From positions 124,001 to 188,000 of the forward strand of contig JAJZQN010000002.1 of NCBI GenBank assembly GCA_021847605.1: a stretch of DNA of 64,000 nt. The letters run 5' to 3'. This document shows, one piece after another, positions 43,162-51,509 of the stretch (position 1 is its first letter; each line of letters starts with the position of its first letter). The position numbers were made by a program, and so were the translations under genes. The DNA comes from Pseudomonadota bacterium (GTDB lineage Bacteria > Pseudomonadota > Alphaproteobacteria > Sphingomonadales > Sphingomonadaceae). Below the pieces are notes generated by a model that was given only the letters and a program-made list of their open reading frames with translations, did no database searches and was not told where the DNA came from.

Positions 43162-44192
43162 GCGTCCTGATAGCCCCCCATGGCGACACGCCTCTGGTCA
43201 ACGCCACCCGGTTCCGCACCGCGCATCAGGCCGACTGGGAACGGCTCGACCAACTCGTCGCGCGCATCGAGAAACGCTCCGTCCGATCCCTGTCGGAAGA
43301 GGATATATTGGCGCTGCCCCTGCTTTACCGATCGGCGCTGTCCAGCCTGTCGGTGGCGCGGGAAACCTCACTCGACCGGGCATTGATCACCTATCTCGAA
43401 CAGCTTTGCACCCGCGCCTATTTCCAGCTTTACGGCGTGCCGGACACGATGCTGCGTCAGGTCGGCCGTTTCCTGAAAAGCGACTGGCCGCTGGCCATCC
43501 AGGCGCTATGGCGCGAAACGCTGGTTGCGTTGTTGCTGACGGTGGCGGGCGCGGTGGCGGGTTATTGGCTCGTGGCGAGCGATGCGTCCTGGTATTATGC
43601 CATCATACCCGATGGCATGGCCGGCGGGCGCGACCCGTCCGCCAGCGTGGAGACGCTGCGCAAAACCATTTATGGCGATCAGAAACAGGGGATGCTGGCG
43701 ACCTTTGCCGCCTATCTCTTCACACATAATAGTCAGGTCGCGATCTTCGCCTTTGCGCTCGGCTTCGCCTTCACCGTGCCAACCATCCTGTTGCTGCTCT
43801 ATAACGGGCTGTCGCTGGGCGCGATGATCTGGCTGTTTGCGAAGAAGGGGCTGGGTTTTGGCTTTGTGGGATGGCTCAGCATCCATGGGTCGACCGAAAT
43901 GTTCGCCATCATTCTGGCCGGGGCGGCAGGCATGAAGATCGGCACGGCAATCGCCTTTCCCGGTCGCCATCCGCGCGTGCAGGCCGCCGTGCTGGCCGGG
44001 CGCGGGGCGGCGGTTGCGATGGCAGGCGTCGTCATCATGCTGATGGCAGCCGGGCTGTTGGAGGGGATCGGGCGGCAGACGATCCAGAGTGACGCCCTGC
44101 GCTATGGCATAGGCGCGGCGATGCTGCTCGGCTGGCTCAGCTATTTCTATCTGCCTCGTCATTGGAGGAAGCGCGATGCGCTGGCGACGTAA
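43158..44192 (+). CDS. stage II sporulation protein M-like membrane protein
   Basis: This 344-residue SpoIIM-family protein has a cytoplasmic helical N terminus (DWERLDQLVARIEKRSVRSLSEEDILALPLLYRSA) followed by five or six transmembrane helices with LFTHNSQVAIFAFALGFAFTVPTILLLLYNGLSLGAMI, the family signature, and GFVGWLSIHGSTEMFAIILAGAAGMKIG. In Bacillus SpoIIM belongs to an engulfment complex that remodels peptidoglycan. Here there is no sporulation, so an envelope role is only inferred. It overlaps the RDD gene by 17 nt. Confidence 0.88.
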   Translation: MSVLIAPHGDTPLVNATRFRTAHQADWERLDQLVARIEKRSVRSLSEEDILALPLLYRSALSSLSVARETSLDRALITYLEQLCTRAYFQLYGVPDTMLRQVGRFLKSDWPLAIQALWRETLVALLLTVAGAVAGYWLVASDASWYYAIIPDGMAGGRDPSASVETLRKTIYGDQKQGMLATFAAYLFTHNSQVAIFAFALGFAFTVPTILLLLYNGLSLGAMIWLFAKKGLGFGFVGWLSIHGSTEMFAIILAGAAGMKIGTAIAFPGRHPRVQAAVLAGRGAAVAMAGVVIMLMAAGLLEGIGRQTIQSDALRYGIGAAMLLGWLSYFYLPRHWRKRDALAT

Positions 44193-45051
44193 GCGCGGGC
44201 CGAAAGCGGTAGCATCGCTTCGCCGCAGTTTCATCACACCCGAAGGCGTCGACCTGAAACTGGAACTGGCGAGCGCGGGGACGCGAGCGGCGGCCTTCGC
44301 GCTCGACATGCTCATCATCCTCGTCACCCTGATCCTGGCATCGGTGACGATCGGCATGCTGGGCCACGCCGGTGCGCGATCAGAGATGTTCATGATCCTG
44401 TGGCTGGTGGGTGCCTTCATCCTGCGCAACGGGTGGTTCACCCTGTTCGAAAGCAGCGGTAGGGGGGCTACGCCGGGTAAAAGGATGCTGGGCCTGCGCG
44501 TGATCGCGCGGGATGGCGGACGGCTGACCGGCGGAGCGGTGATCGCCCGCAACGCCCTGCGCGAAATCGAAGTCTTCCTGCCGCTATCCTTTCTGGGGGT
44601 GCAGGCGTCGCAGGGGGTGGCCAACGGCTTTCTGACCATCTTCGCCCTGTCATGGACGGGCATTTTCCTCTTTTTCCCGCTGTTCAACCGGGATCGGCTG
44701 CGCGTCGGCGACCTGCTGGCGGGGACATGGGTTGTGAATAACGGGCGAGCGAAGCTGGGCGCGGATCTCGCCTTGGCCTCGATCGATCAGCCGCGCCGCC
44801 GGTTCAGCGAGGCGGCGCTCAACCTTTATGGCATCTATGAGCTGCAAACGCTGGAAGAGGTATTGCGGCGGGGCCAGCCGGAGGCGGTGGCGACGGTCGC
44901 CGCGACCATCCGGCGCAAGGCAGGCATGGTCGACGATGGCGACGATCATGGTTTCCTGTCGGATTATTATGCTGCCCTGTGCGTCCGGCTGGAAAGGGCG
45001 ATGCTGGTCGGGCAGCGGCGCGAGGATAAATATTCGGCCGCCGCCCGATAA
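44176..45051 (+). CDS. RDD family membrane protein
   Basis: The protein has 291 residues. RDD-type core: AGTRAAAFALDMLIILVTLIL (the R-x3-FxxD element), RGATPGKRMLGLRVIARDGGRLTGGAVIARNALR and DRLRVGDLLAGTWVVN. Three to four transmembrane helices are followed by a ~100-residue cytoplasmic tail (ALNLYGIYELQTLEEVLRRGQPEAVATVAATIRRK) characteristic of operons with MoxR/DUF58. It is last in the operon and converges on the EF-hand gene with a 6-nt gap. Confidence 0.88.
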   Translation: MRWRRKRGPKAVASLRRSFITPEGVDLKLELASAGTRAAAFALDMLIILVTLILASVTIGMLGHAGARSEMFMILWLVGAFILRNGWFTLFESSGRGATPGKRMLGLRVIARDGGRLTGGAVIARNALREIEVFLPLSFLGVQASQGVANGFLTIFALSWTGIFLFFPLFNRDRLRVGDLLAGTWVVNNGRAKLGADLALASIDQPRRRFSEAALNLYGIYELQTLEEVLRRGQPEAVATVAATIRRKAGMVDDGDDHGFLSDYYAALCVRLERAMLVGQRREDKYSAAAR

Positions 45052-45057
45052 TCCTGC

Positions 45058-45546
45058 TTAACGATCGGCCTTTTCGCGAGCCGCCCGTTGCTTGGCAGCG
45101 GTGGCAGCAGCGTCGGCCTGCGTGATGATGCCGTCCTTGTCATCATCCTGCTCGGCAAAGGCGCGGGCGCCAGATGCATCATATTCCGCCTGCGTCATCT
45201 TGCCGTCCTTATCCTTGTCCAGCACGCCGAAGCGGACGTGGGTCTGACGGATCTGGCGCTGGCGTTCCTCCACCTTCTTTTCCTCCGAACGGTCAGACGC
45301 GGCGAGTTGCTGTTCCAGACGGCCGCTATATTCGGCGACATATTCGTCCTCGGATACCCAGCCGTCGCCATTGGTGTCGGTCGCACGGAAGCGGGCCACG
45401 CGGCCCGCATCGAATTCGGCGCGTGTGACCTGACCGTCATGATTGGCGTCATAGTCGCGGATGAAGGCGCTACCCTCATGCGGGGCGGCATGGATGGCGG
45501 TGCCAGCGATCAGAAGGATGGCAGCGAGAGAAAAGGCCGGTTTCAT
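45058..45546 (-). CDS. secreted four-EF-hand protein
   Basis: The protein has 162 residues with a signal peptide (MKPAFSLAAILLIAGTAIHA). Four calcium loops are visible: DYDANHDGQVTRAEF, DTNGDGWVSEDEY, DKDKDGKMTQAEY and DDDKDGIITQAD. A basic/acidic linker separates the pairs. It lies 29 nt after the DUF4198 gene on the same strand, so it belongs to the Fur-box operon. Its role there could be calcium-dependent interaction in the periplasm; that is inference. Confidence 0.85.
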   Translation of the reverse strand: MKPAFSLAAILLIAGTAIHAAPHEGSAFIRDYDANHDGQVTRAEFDAGRVARFRATDTNGDGWVSEDEYVAEYSGRLEQQLAASDRSEEKKVEERQRQIRQTHVRFGVLDKDKDGKMTQAEYDASGARAFAEQDDDKDGIITQADAAATAAKQRAAREKADR

Positions 45547-45575
45547 ACTATCTCCAATGGGAAGAATCGGGGCGG

Positions 45576-46361
45576 TCAGGCCGCGTCGAAGGTCAGGGTA
45601 TAGGTGTAACTGCGATACGGGGTTTCCGACCCGGCCGGTGCGGCGCCGCGATGACGGACGAGGATCAGGTATGTGCCAGCGTCCTCGGGCTTGACCGAAA
45701 AGCGGCCGCTGGCGTCGCTCTTGATCTGGGCCACGACCTTGCGCCCGTCATACAGGCCCGCGCTGCGGAACAGGGTCAGGTCTGCGCCCGCCAGCGGCTT
45801 GCCGTCGAACAGTAGGACGAAATTCGCATCCGCCCCCGACGTAATCGCGTTGGGATGGGTGATCGCCTGAATTTCCAGCGCCTGCCCGATGGGCTTCAGC
45901 GCAGCATCGGTCGTCTGGCCTCGGGTGACATAGGCGTCGGCAAGGGTCATGCTCTGCACCTCGACCTGAACCGCGCCGGCCGGCTGATCCGCCTCACCGC
46001 CCATTTTCCAGTCATTGCCGACCTTGAACATTTTGCCCTTGCGCCCGGCACGCTGGCCGCTGGTGACGCGATAGGTGCCGTCGGCGGGGATCGCCGCTTC
46101 GAAGACCGTCAGGTCGCGCAAATGGGTGACGGGGCCGGTCGGCAGATCGCGGCCGTCGGGACCGACAAGATGGAAGGGCGCGTCGCGCATCGCCACTTCC
46201 GGCATGAAGGCGTCCTCGGCAAAGGCCGACTGGACCGTGATGTGATCGCCCTTTCCGATGTCGAACTGGGTCGGCAGCACATAGGGCATATGCGCCTGAG
46301 CTAGGGAGGCGCTGGCGAGCAGCGAAAGGGCCGTCGCGGTGCGAAAGAGAGACGATGACAT
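45576..46361 (-). CDS. DUF4198 (NikM-like) periplasmic protein
   Basis: The protein has 261 residues. The signal peptide ends ASLAQA, and the mature protein begins HMPYVLPTQFDIGKGDHITVQSAFAEDAF. It then follows the DUF4198 beta-rich fold with a C-terminal carboxypeptidase-regulatory-like domain (DANFVLLFDGKPLAGADLTLFR, SDASGRFSVKPEDAGTYLILVRHRG). Such proteins sit beside TonB receptors for iron, haem or nickel. An N-terminal His after cleavage is a possible metal ligand. ATG 46361 has GGAG 8 nt upstream. Confidence 0.85.
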   Translation of the reverse strand: MSSSLFRTATALSLLASASLAQAHMPYVLPTQFDIGKGDHITVQSAFAEDAFMPEVAMRDAPFHLVGPDGRDLPTGPVTHLRDLTVFEAAIPADGTYRVTSGQRAGRKGKMFKVGNDWKMGGEADQPAGAVQVEVQSMTLADAYVTRGQTTDAALKPIGQALEIQAITHPNAITSGADANFVLLFDGKPLAGADLTLFRSAGLYDGRKVVAQIKSDASGRFSVKPEDAGTYLILVRHRGAAPAGSETPYRSYTYTLTFDAA

Positions 46362-46397
46362 GGACAACTCCGTATGAATGAGCGCGGAATTATCGAT

Positions 46398-46416
46398 AGT
46401 GAGACTCACTTGCAAT
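46398..46416. promoter_or_regulatory. Fur-box-like operator in the divergent spacer
   Basis: AGTGAGACTCACTTGCAAT contains the perfect 6-1-6 palindrome AGTGAG-A-CTCACT. It also matches the common proteobacterial Fur pattern TGAGAATNATTTGCA at 12 of 14 fixed positions. It sits between the DUF4198 gene and the haem-type receptor and could control both. Confidence 0.55.
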
Positions 46417-46493
46417 ATCAAAAAGAGGCGTTAGGTGCATGGCGACCGGAACGATGTCGTTCCATTCAGATCAAGTTACGGGGGCCATAGATA

Positions 46494-48662
46494 ATGAACC
46501 GGATCGCCAGCATCAGTGGGCGCGCGAACAGCACCATCAGCCATGGCGCGACAGGCGCAGCCATAGCGCGCCTGTCGCGCAGCAGCCGCGCCCTGCTGCT
46601 GATCAGCGGCGCGATGATCGCCCTGCCGGGCATGGCCAGCGCGCAGTCGGACAGCGACGCGACCGAAGCCACCACACGCATGACGCTCGACCGGCTGGTC
46701 ATTTCCGCCGGTACGGAAAAGGTTGCGATCGACACGCCGCAGGCGGTCAGCACCATGGATCAGGAGGATATTGACCAGACGCAGGCAACGACCATAGGCG
46801 ACCTGCTGGAAGGTATGCCGGGCGTCAACGTACAGGGCGGCGTCGGCCAGTTGGGTCAGGGTTTCAACATTCGCGGCATGGGCACGGCGATTGGCGACAG
46901 CGACAATCGCATCCTGATGACGGTCGATGGCGTCACCAAATTCTATGAACAATATCGCATGGGCGCCTTCTTCAGCGAACCCGAACTCTACAAACGGGTC
47001 GAGGTGCTGCGCGGTCCCGCCTCCTCCACCCTCTACGGCGCAGGCGCGCTGGCGGGCGTCATCAACTTCACGACCAAGGATGCGTCCGATTTCCTGAGCG
47101 GCAATGATCCGCTGGCCGTGCGGCTGAAGGCGGCGACCGAAACCAATGCGGAGGCGCGCACCCTGTCGGGCATCGTCGCGACCCAGCCAGTCGAGGGCGT
47201 CGAATTGCTGGGCAGCTATAATTACCGCCGCACCGACGATTATAAGAGCGGCAATGGCGATACGGTGGCCGCATCGGCGACCGAGTCCGACAGCTGGCTG
47301 GTCAAGGGTCGGGTGTCGATCGGCGGTAACAAGAAGCATGCGATCTGGGCCAGCTATCAGGACTGGATCAGCGATGCGCCGCAGGTCTATGACCAGATTT
47401 CGGCCGCCACCGGCAACAGCCTGATGCGCCGCCGCGTTCACGACAAGACCGCAGTGCTGGGCTATGTGAACGACTTCAACGGCAGCAAGCTGTTCAATGT
47501 CGAGGCGCAGATCGCCTATTCGCTGTCGCGCGTGCATCAGACCGAGACGACATTCCTGGGCGCGAACCTCGACTATTCCGAATTCTCCTATGAAAGCTGG
47601 CAGGCGAAGGTCCAGAATACCAGCGAGTTCGACATGGGCGGCGACTGGACGACCTTCCTGATTCTGGGCACGCAATGGAGCGAGCAGAAGCGCCGCAACC
47701 CGCGCGTCGCATTCAACGGCACGGTGACACCGGGCGCCGGCACCCATCCCGAAGGCGACATGACCCGATATGGCCTGTACGGTCAGTTGGAAATCGTGTG
47801 GTCCGACAAGCTGACCATCATGCCCGGCGTCCGGGTCGACTGGAACCACCTGACCCCCGGTGCCACGCTGGTCGGCGGCACGCGGCTGACGGAAAAGGCG
47901 AAGGACAGCGGCGTGTCGCCCAAACTGGCCGCGCTGTATAATCTGACGCCATGGCTGGGCCTGTTCGGATCGATCGCCCGCACGGTGCGAATGCCCAATG
48001 TGGACGAAATTTTCACCCGCAGCGCGACCCGCCCGAACAACCCGGACCTGAAGCCCGAAAAATCCGATAACTATGAAGTCGGCTTCACCTTCTCGTTCGA
48101 CGACATGCTGGGCAAAGGCGACCGTTTCCGGGCAAAGACCACCCTGTTCCAGAATGACGTCAAAGATCTGATCGTCAATGTATCGGCAGCGGCGGGAACG
48201 CCCTATTTCCAGAATATCAACCGCTCCCGCTTCAAGGGGCTGGAGGTTGAAGCCGAATATGGCATGGGCGGCTTCTTCGCGCGCGGCAATGCATCCTTCA
48301 TCGACGGCAAGAACCGGATTACGGGTGATTATCTCAACACCATCCCGGCCAATGATTATCGTCTGACGCTGGGCTATGCCGATGCGGCAAGCGGCCTGTC
48401 AGGCGGATGGACCGGCGAATTTGCCGAACGGCAGGACAAGGTGACGCCGGGCAGCTTCGCTTCGGCCGGGTCGGGCCTCGCGACGCCGGGATATAGCGTC
48501 CACAACCTGTTCTTCGCCTTCAAGCCGCAGCGCGGCCCGGCGAAGGGGTTCGAATTCCGCATCGCGGTCGATAACGTCTTCGACAAACAATATCGCCGCC
48601 ACCTGTCTTCGCTGGCAGCGGAGGGGCAGAGCTTCAAATTCACCGTGGCCAATACATTCTGA
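46494..48662 (+). CDS. TonB-dependent haem/haemoglobin-type receptor
   Basis: The protein has 722 residues. After a long basic N terminus the signal ends PGMASAQ (~51). The plug has MTLDRLVISAGTEKVAIDTPQAVSTMDQEDIDQ, GMPGVNVQGGVGQLGQGFNIRGMGTAIGDSDNRILMTVDG and LRGPASSTLYGAGALAGVINFTTKD. The barrel shows the haem-receptor class segments FGSIARTVRMPNVDEIF and NPDLKPEKSDNYEVGFTF, and ends SFKFTVANTF. The substrate, haem or haemoglobin, is inferred from these blocks, the Fur-like box and the dedicated TonB encoded 2 nt downstream. Confidence 0.82.
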   Translation: MNRIASISGRANSTISHGATGAAIARLSRSSRALLLISGAMIALPGMASAQSDSDATEATTRMTLDRLVISAGTEKVAIDTPQAVSTMDQEDIDQTQATTIGDLLEGMPGVNVQGGVGQLGQGFNIRGMGTAIGDSDNRILMTVDGVTKFYEQYRMGAFFSEPELYKRVEVLRGPASSTLYGAGALAGVINFTTKDASDFLSGNDPLAVRLKAATETNAEARTLSGIVATQPVEGVELLGSYNYRRTDDYKSGNGDTVAASATESDSWLVKGRVSIGGNKKHAIWASYQDWISDAPQVYDQISAATGNSLMRRRVHDKTAVLGYVNDFNGSKLFNVEAQIAYSLSRVHQTETTFLGANLDYSEFSYESWQAKVQNTSEFDMGGDWTTFLILGTQWSEQKRRNPRVAFNGTVTPGAGTHPEGDMTRYGLYGQLEIVWSDKLTIMPGVRVDWNHLTPGATLVGGTRLTEKAKDSGVSPKLAALYNLTPWLGLFGSIARTVRMPNVDEIFTRSATRPNNPDLKPEKSDNYEVGFTFSFDDMLGKGDRFRAKTTLFQNDVKDLIVNVSAAAGTPYFQNINRSRFKGLEVEAEYGMGGFFARGNASFIDGKNRITGDYLNTIPANDYRLTLGYADAASGLSGGWTGEFAERQDKVTPGSFASAGSGLATPGYSVHNLFFAFKPQRGPAKGFEFRIAVDNVFDKQYRRHLSSLAAEGQSFKFTVANTF

Positions 48663-48664
48663 CC

Positions 48665-49423
48665 ATGGCGGGCGCGCGCCACCCTTTGCGGATCGGTGGA
48701 CCGGCGGCGGCATCGCTGCTGGTCAACGCGCTGCTGATCGCGGCGCTGCTGAATCTGGGCTTGCGTGACGCCCCTACTGTAAAGGAATCGCCAGCGCTGA
48801 CGGTCATGTCGCTGGCGGTTCTGAAAGGCGTGGAGGATGGTGCGGACGAACGGGAGGCGCCTGCTCCCGCAGCGCCCCCCTCCACCATCGCCGCGGCAGA
48901 CCCGGCCCCGGCCGTCAAACCTGTAACGCCGACGCCGATCGTTCTGCCGGTCGCCATCCCCTCTCCCCTGGCTATGGCCGTGCCGGTAGCGGCTGTGCGC
49001 GCGCCAGCCGCGCCAGCGTCCGCCACCTCTGCCGCGCCTTCAGCAACGAAAGCCGCCAATGCACCGGCCGCAGCCAGCGCTCCGCCGCCGCGTGGCGCGG
49101 CGGACGGGCTGAACGTGAAAGCGCCGCCGGGCAACAGCCGCAGCTATGCCGCGAAGGTCCGGTCCTGGCTATATGCCCATAAAATCTACCCGCGCCGCGC
49201 CCGCATGCGCCATCAGGAGGGACGGGTGGAAGTCCGCTTCGTCATCGATCGGGCAGGATCGCTGCTGGAAGGGGTGATCACACGCGGTTCGGGTAATGAC
49301 GTGCTGGACGAAGAAGCAGCCGCAATGATGCGCCGGGCATCTCCCTTTCCCCGTGCGCCCATGGACGTACCGGGCGAACGGATAGAATTTTCCGCACCGA
49401 TCGATTTCATCCTGCCGGCATAA
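48665..49423 (+). CDS. dedicated TonB energy transducer
   Basis: The protein has 252 residues: an N-terminal membrane anchor (ASLLVNALLIAALLNLGL), a ~100-residue Pro/Ala-rich periplasmic spacer, and a TonB C-terminal domain (YAAKVRSWLYAHKIYPRRARMRHQEGRVEVRFVIDRAGSLLEGVITRGSGNDVLDEEAAAMMRRASPFP). It starts 2 nt after the receptor stop, so it is co-expressed and probably specific to it. Partner exbBD genes are not in the window. Confidence 0.88.
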   Translation: MAGARHPLRIGGPAAASLLVNALLIAALLNLGLRDAPTVKESPALTVMSLAVLKGVEDGADEREAPAPAAPPSTIAAADPAPAVKPVTPTPIVLPVAIPSPLAMAVPVAAVRAPAAPASATSAAPSATKAANAPAAASAPPPRGAADGLNVKAPPGNSRSYAAKVRSWLYAHKIYPRRARMRHQEGRVEVRFVIDRAGSLLEGVITRGSGNDVLDEEAAAMMRRASPFPRAPMDVPGERIEFSAPIDFILPA

Positions 49424-49476
49424 AGCCGGGCGAACGGACGATCGGTACAGCCACTTGGCATAGCCATTTACGATCT

Positions 49477-49504
49477 ATATATGATTCATATACGAATCAT
49501 ATAT
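49477..49504 (+). promoter_or_regulatory. perfect 11-bp inverted repeat before the ParD-like gene
   Basis: ATATATGATTC (49477-49487) and GAATCATATAT (49494-49504) are exact reverse complements with a 6-nt spacer, and the spacer region creates a third overlapping near-copy of the half-site. It ends 10 nt before the start codon, overlapping the likely promoter or leader. It is a typical place for an autorepressor of the ribbon-helix-helix class. Confidence 0.7.
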
Positions 49505-49514
49505 TGGAGCCTCT

Positions 49515-49766
49515 ATGGGCATCGTGAATATCGAAGATGAATTGCACGACCAGCTGCGCCGGGCGAGCAAGGTCGGCTTTCGATCGATCAACGCGCAGGC
49601 CGCCTTCTGGATCAAGCTGGGCATGTTGGCGGAGACGAACCCGACGCTGAGTTTCAACGAGATTATCGAACGGGAATTGCGATCCGCGGGCGTGAGCAGC
49701 CAGCCCCTCATCCCGGTCGATGCGACGGACAACAATACCGGGGACAGGCATGACGAAGCAGCCTGA
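49515..49766 (+). CDS. ParD-like antitoxin-family protein
   Basis: The protein has 83 residues. MGIVNIEDELHDQLRRASKVGFRSINAQAAFWIKLGMLAETNPTLSFNEII follows the ParD-like ribbon-helix-helix pattern (beta strand, then two helices), with a short disordered tail. ATTGGAG gives a good ribosome site. There is no ParE toxin next to it; instead its last 17 nt overlap a methionine aminopeptidase gene in another frame. The inverted repeat just upstream is its likely binding site. Confidence 0.8.
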   Translation: MGIVNIEDELHDQLRRASKVGFRSINAQAAFWIKLGMLAETNPTLSFNEIIERELRSAGVSSQPLIPVDATDNNTGDRHDEAA

Positions 49767-50544
49767 AGACATCGCCCTGATGGCAGAGGCTGGCCGGTTG
49801 CTGGCGTCGGTGTTCACGATGCTGGACCGCACGCCGATGATCGGCCTGTCGACAATGGAGGTCGACACCATGGTCGAGCGCTTCATCGTCGATAATTTGC
49901 AGGCGCGCCCGGCCAGCAAGGGTCAATATGGCTATGCCTTTGCGCTGAATGCGTCGATCAACCATGTGGTGTGCCACGGCGTGCCGTCACGGCATGATGT
50001 GCTGAAGGATGGCGACATCGTCAATTTCGACATCACGCTGGAGAAAAACGGCTTCATCGCCGACAGCAGCAAAACCTATCTGGTAGGTGAGGTTGCACCG
50101 GCGGGACGGCGGCTGGTCCAGACATGCTATGATGCGATGTGGAAGGGGATAAGGGCGGTCCGCCCTGGCGCGCGGCTGGGCGACATCGGGTGGGCGATCG
50201 AGCGCCATGCCAGGCAGAATGGCTATTCGGTGGTGCGCGAATATTGCGGCCATGGCATCGGCCGCGAAATGCATGAGGAGCCGCAAATCCTGCATTTCGG
50301 GCGCCCCGGCACGGGCCTGCCGATCCGGGAGGGCATGGTCTTCACGATAGAACCGATGCTGAATCGAGGTAGAAGCAGCGTCAGGACAGAAGCGGACGGC
50401 TGGACCGTGGTGACACGCGATGGGTCGCTATCGGCGCAGTTCGAACATACGATCGCGGTTACGGCGTCCGGCGTGGAGGTGCTGACTCTGCGTCCTGATG
50501 AAATGGCGATGGTGCGTAAACGCGGAACCGTTCAGGCGCACTGA
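49750..50544 (+). CDS. type I methionine aminopeptidase
   Basis: The protein has 264 residues and all catalytic positions are visible: His in VVCHGVP, the two Asp of VNFDITLEKNGFIADSSKTY, His in EYCGHGIG and MHEEP, Glu in FTIEPML and Glu in QFEHTIAV. It removes initiator Met from nascent chains and should use two metal ions. It is probably not the housekeeping copy, because it is tied by a 17-nt overlap to a ParD-like gene with its own operator. ATG 49750 is within GGGGACAGGCATG. Confidence 0.88.
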   Translation: MTKQPEDIALMAEAGRLLASVFTMLDRTPMIGLSTMEVDTMVERFIVDNLQARPASKGQYGYAFALNASINHVVCHGVPSRHDVLKDGDIVNFDITLEKNGFIADSSKTYLVGEVAPAGRRLVQTCYDAMWKGIRAVRPGARLGDIGWAIERHARQNGYSVVREYCGHGIGREMHEEPQILHFGRPGTGLPIREGMVFTIEPMLNRGRSSVRTEADGWTVVTRDGSLSAQFEHTIAVTASGVEVLTLRPDEMAMVRKRGTVQAH

Positions 50545-50590
50545 CGGATTGCAACAACGGTCCCATCCGGCGCGAAGCGTAAACGCAAAA

Positions 50591-50627
50591 ATGCCGGCGA
50601 AGCGGGACAAGGTCGCTTCACCGGCAT
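50591..50627 (-). terminator. terminator shared by the convergent MetAP and TPR genes
   Basis: The arms ATGCCGGCGAAGCG (50591-50604) and CGCTTCACCGGCAT (50614-50627) pair with one mismatch. On the minus strand TTTTTGCG follows, which makes it a rho-independent terminator of the TPR gene; on the plus strand TCTTCATT follows, so it may work both ways. Confidence 0.75.
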
Positions 50628-50649
50628 CTTCATTCCGTAACGGGCTTTA

Positions 50650-51396
50650 TCAGCCGGCCTTTACGCCGCTCAGCGTTTCAGCGGCGGGCTTGTTCGACGC
50701 ATCGACGCTGCCGTTCGCCAGCATCGCCTTGCTCATGCTGACGGCTTCGGTCTGAAGCGCGGCGTCGCCGGTCGACTGGCTGGCGCCGATCAGCGCCGAC
50801 AGCAGGATATTCTTGTTGACCGCATCGGTGCCATTTTCGGCAACAGACTTGCGGGCAAGGGTCAGTGCTTCCTGATAGAGCGGGGCCGAACCGGCCTTAT
50901 CCTGCGCGCCCAGTTTCTGATTGCCAAGCTGGATCAGGATTCCGGCCAGGATGTTGCGGCTGGCCGTATCGGTCGGCTTCGCTTCTACCAGCTTGCGCCA
51001 GTGCGGCAGCGATTCGCCATAGAGCGCGATCACCTTATCCATCTGCCCCAGCGCGCCATAGGCGGCGGCATCGGCATAGATGGCGTTGGCGAGGAAGTTC
51101 ACATTGTCGATCTTGCTCGGATCGATCTCCACAGCGGTGCGGATGGCGGGGATGGCCGCGTCATATTTGGCCACAGCGCCGGCATTGTCACCGGCCTGCT
51201 GGGCGCTCTGGCCTGCGGTAAAATCGGTCACGGCCTGATTGAAGGCCGCGATCTGATCCGGGGTCATCTGCCCGGCGGCGGGCGCTGCTTCGGCCGGGGC
51301 GCTCTGGGTTGCTGGGGCTTGCTGCGCCAACGCGGGTGCGGCAAGCGCCAGCGGCGCCACGAAACTCATCAACGCGAAATGGGCAATTTTGACCAA
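50650..51396 (-). CDS. secreted TPR-like protein
   Basis: The protein has 248 residues. The signal peptide ends APALAQ; then a Pro/Ala linker and helices with TPR spacing (AVAKYDAAIPAIRTAVEIDPSKIDNVNFLANAIYADAAAYGALGQMDKVIALYGESLPHWRKLVEAKPTDTASRNILAGILIQLGNQKLG). It has no enzymatic motif and no close neighbour that explains it. It is probably a periplasmic scaffold. It is separated from the atp12 operon by 113 nt. Confidence 0.75.
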   Translation of the reverse strand: MVKIAHFALMSFVAPLALAAPALAQQAPATQSAPAEAAPAAGQMTPDQIAAFNQAVTDFTAGQSAQQAGDNAGAVAKYDAAIPAIRTAVEIDPSKIDNVNFLANAIYADAAAYGALGQMDKVIALYGESLPHWRKLVEAKPTDTASRNILAGILIQLGNQKLGAQDKAGSAPLYQEALTLARKSVAENGTDAVNKNILLSALIGASQSTGDAALQTEAVSMSKAMLANGSVDASNKPAAETLSGVKAG

Positions 51397-51509
51397 CTTC
51401 TGGGTCTCCTCTGGAAAGGTTGCATTGAAATCGTCGACCCGACGCGCTTCTGGCGCGGCCCAACTCTTTCAATGAACGAAGGAATAACCCGGATACCGGC
51501 CGGCGGGAC

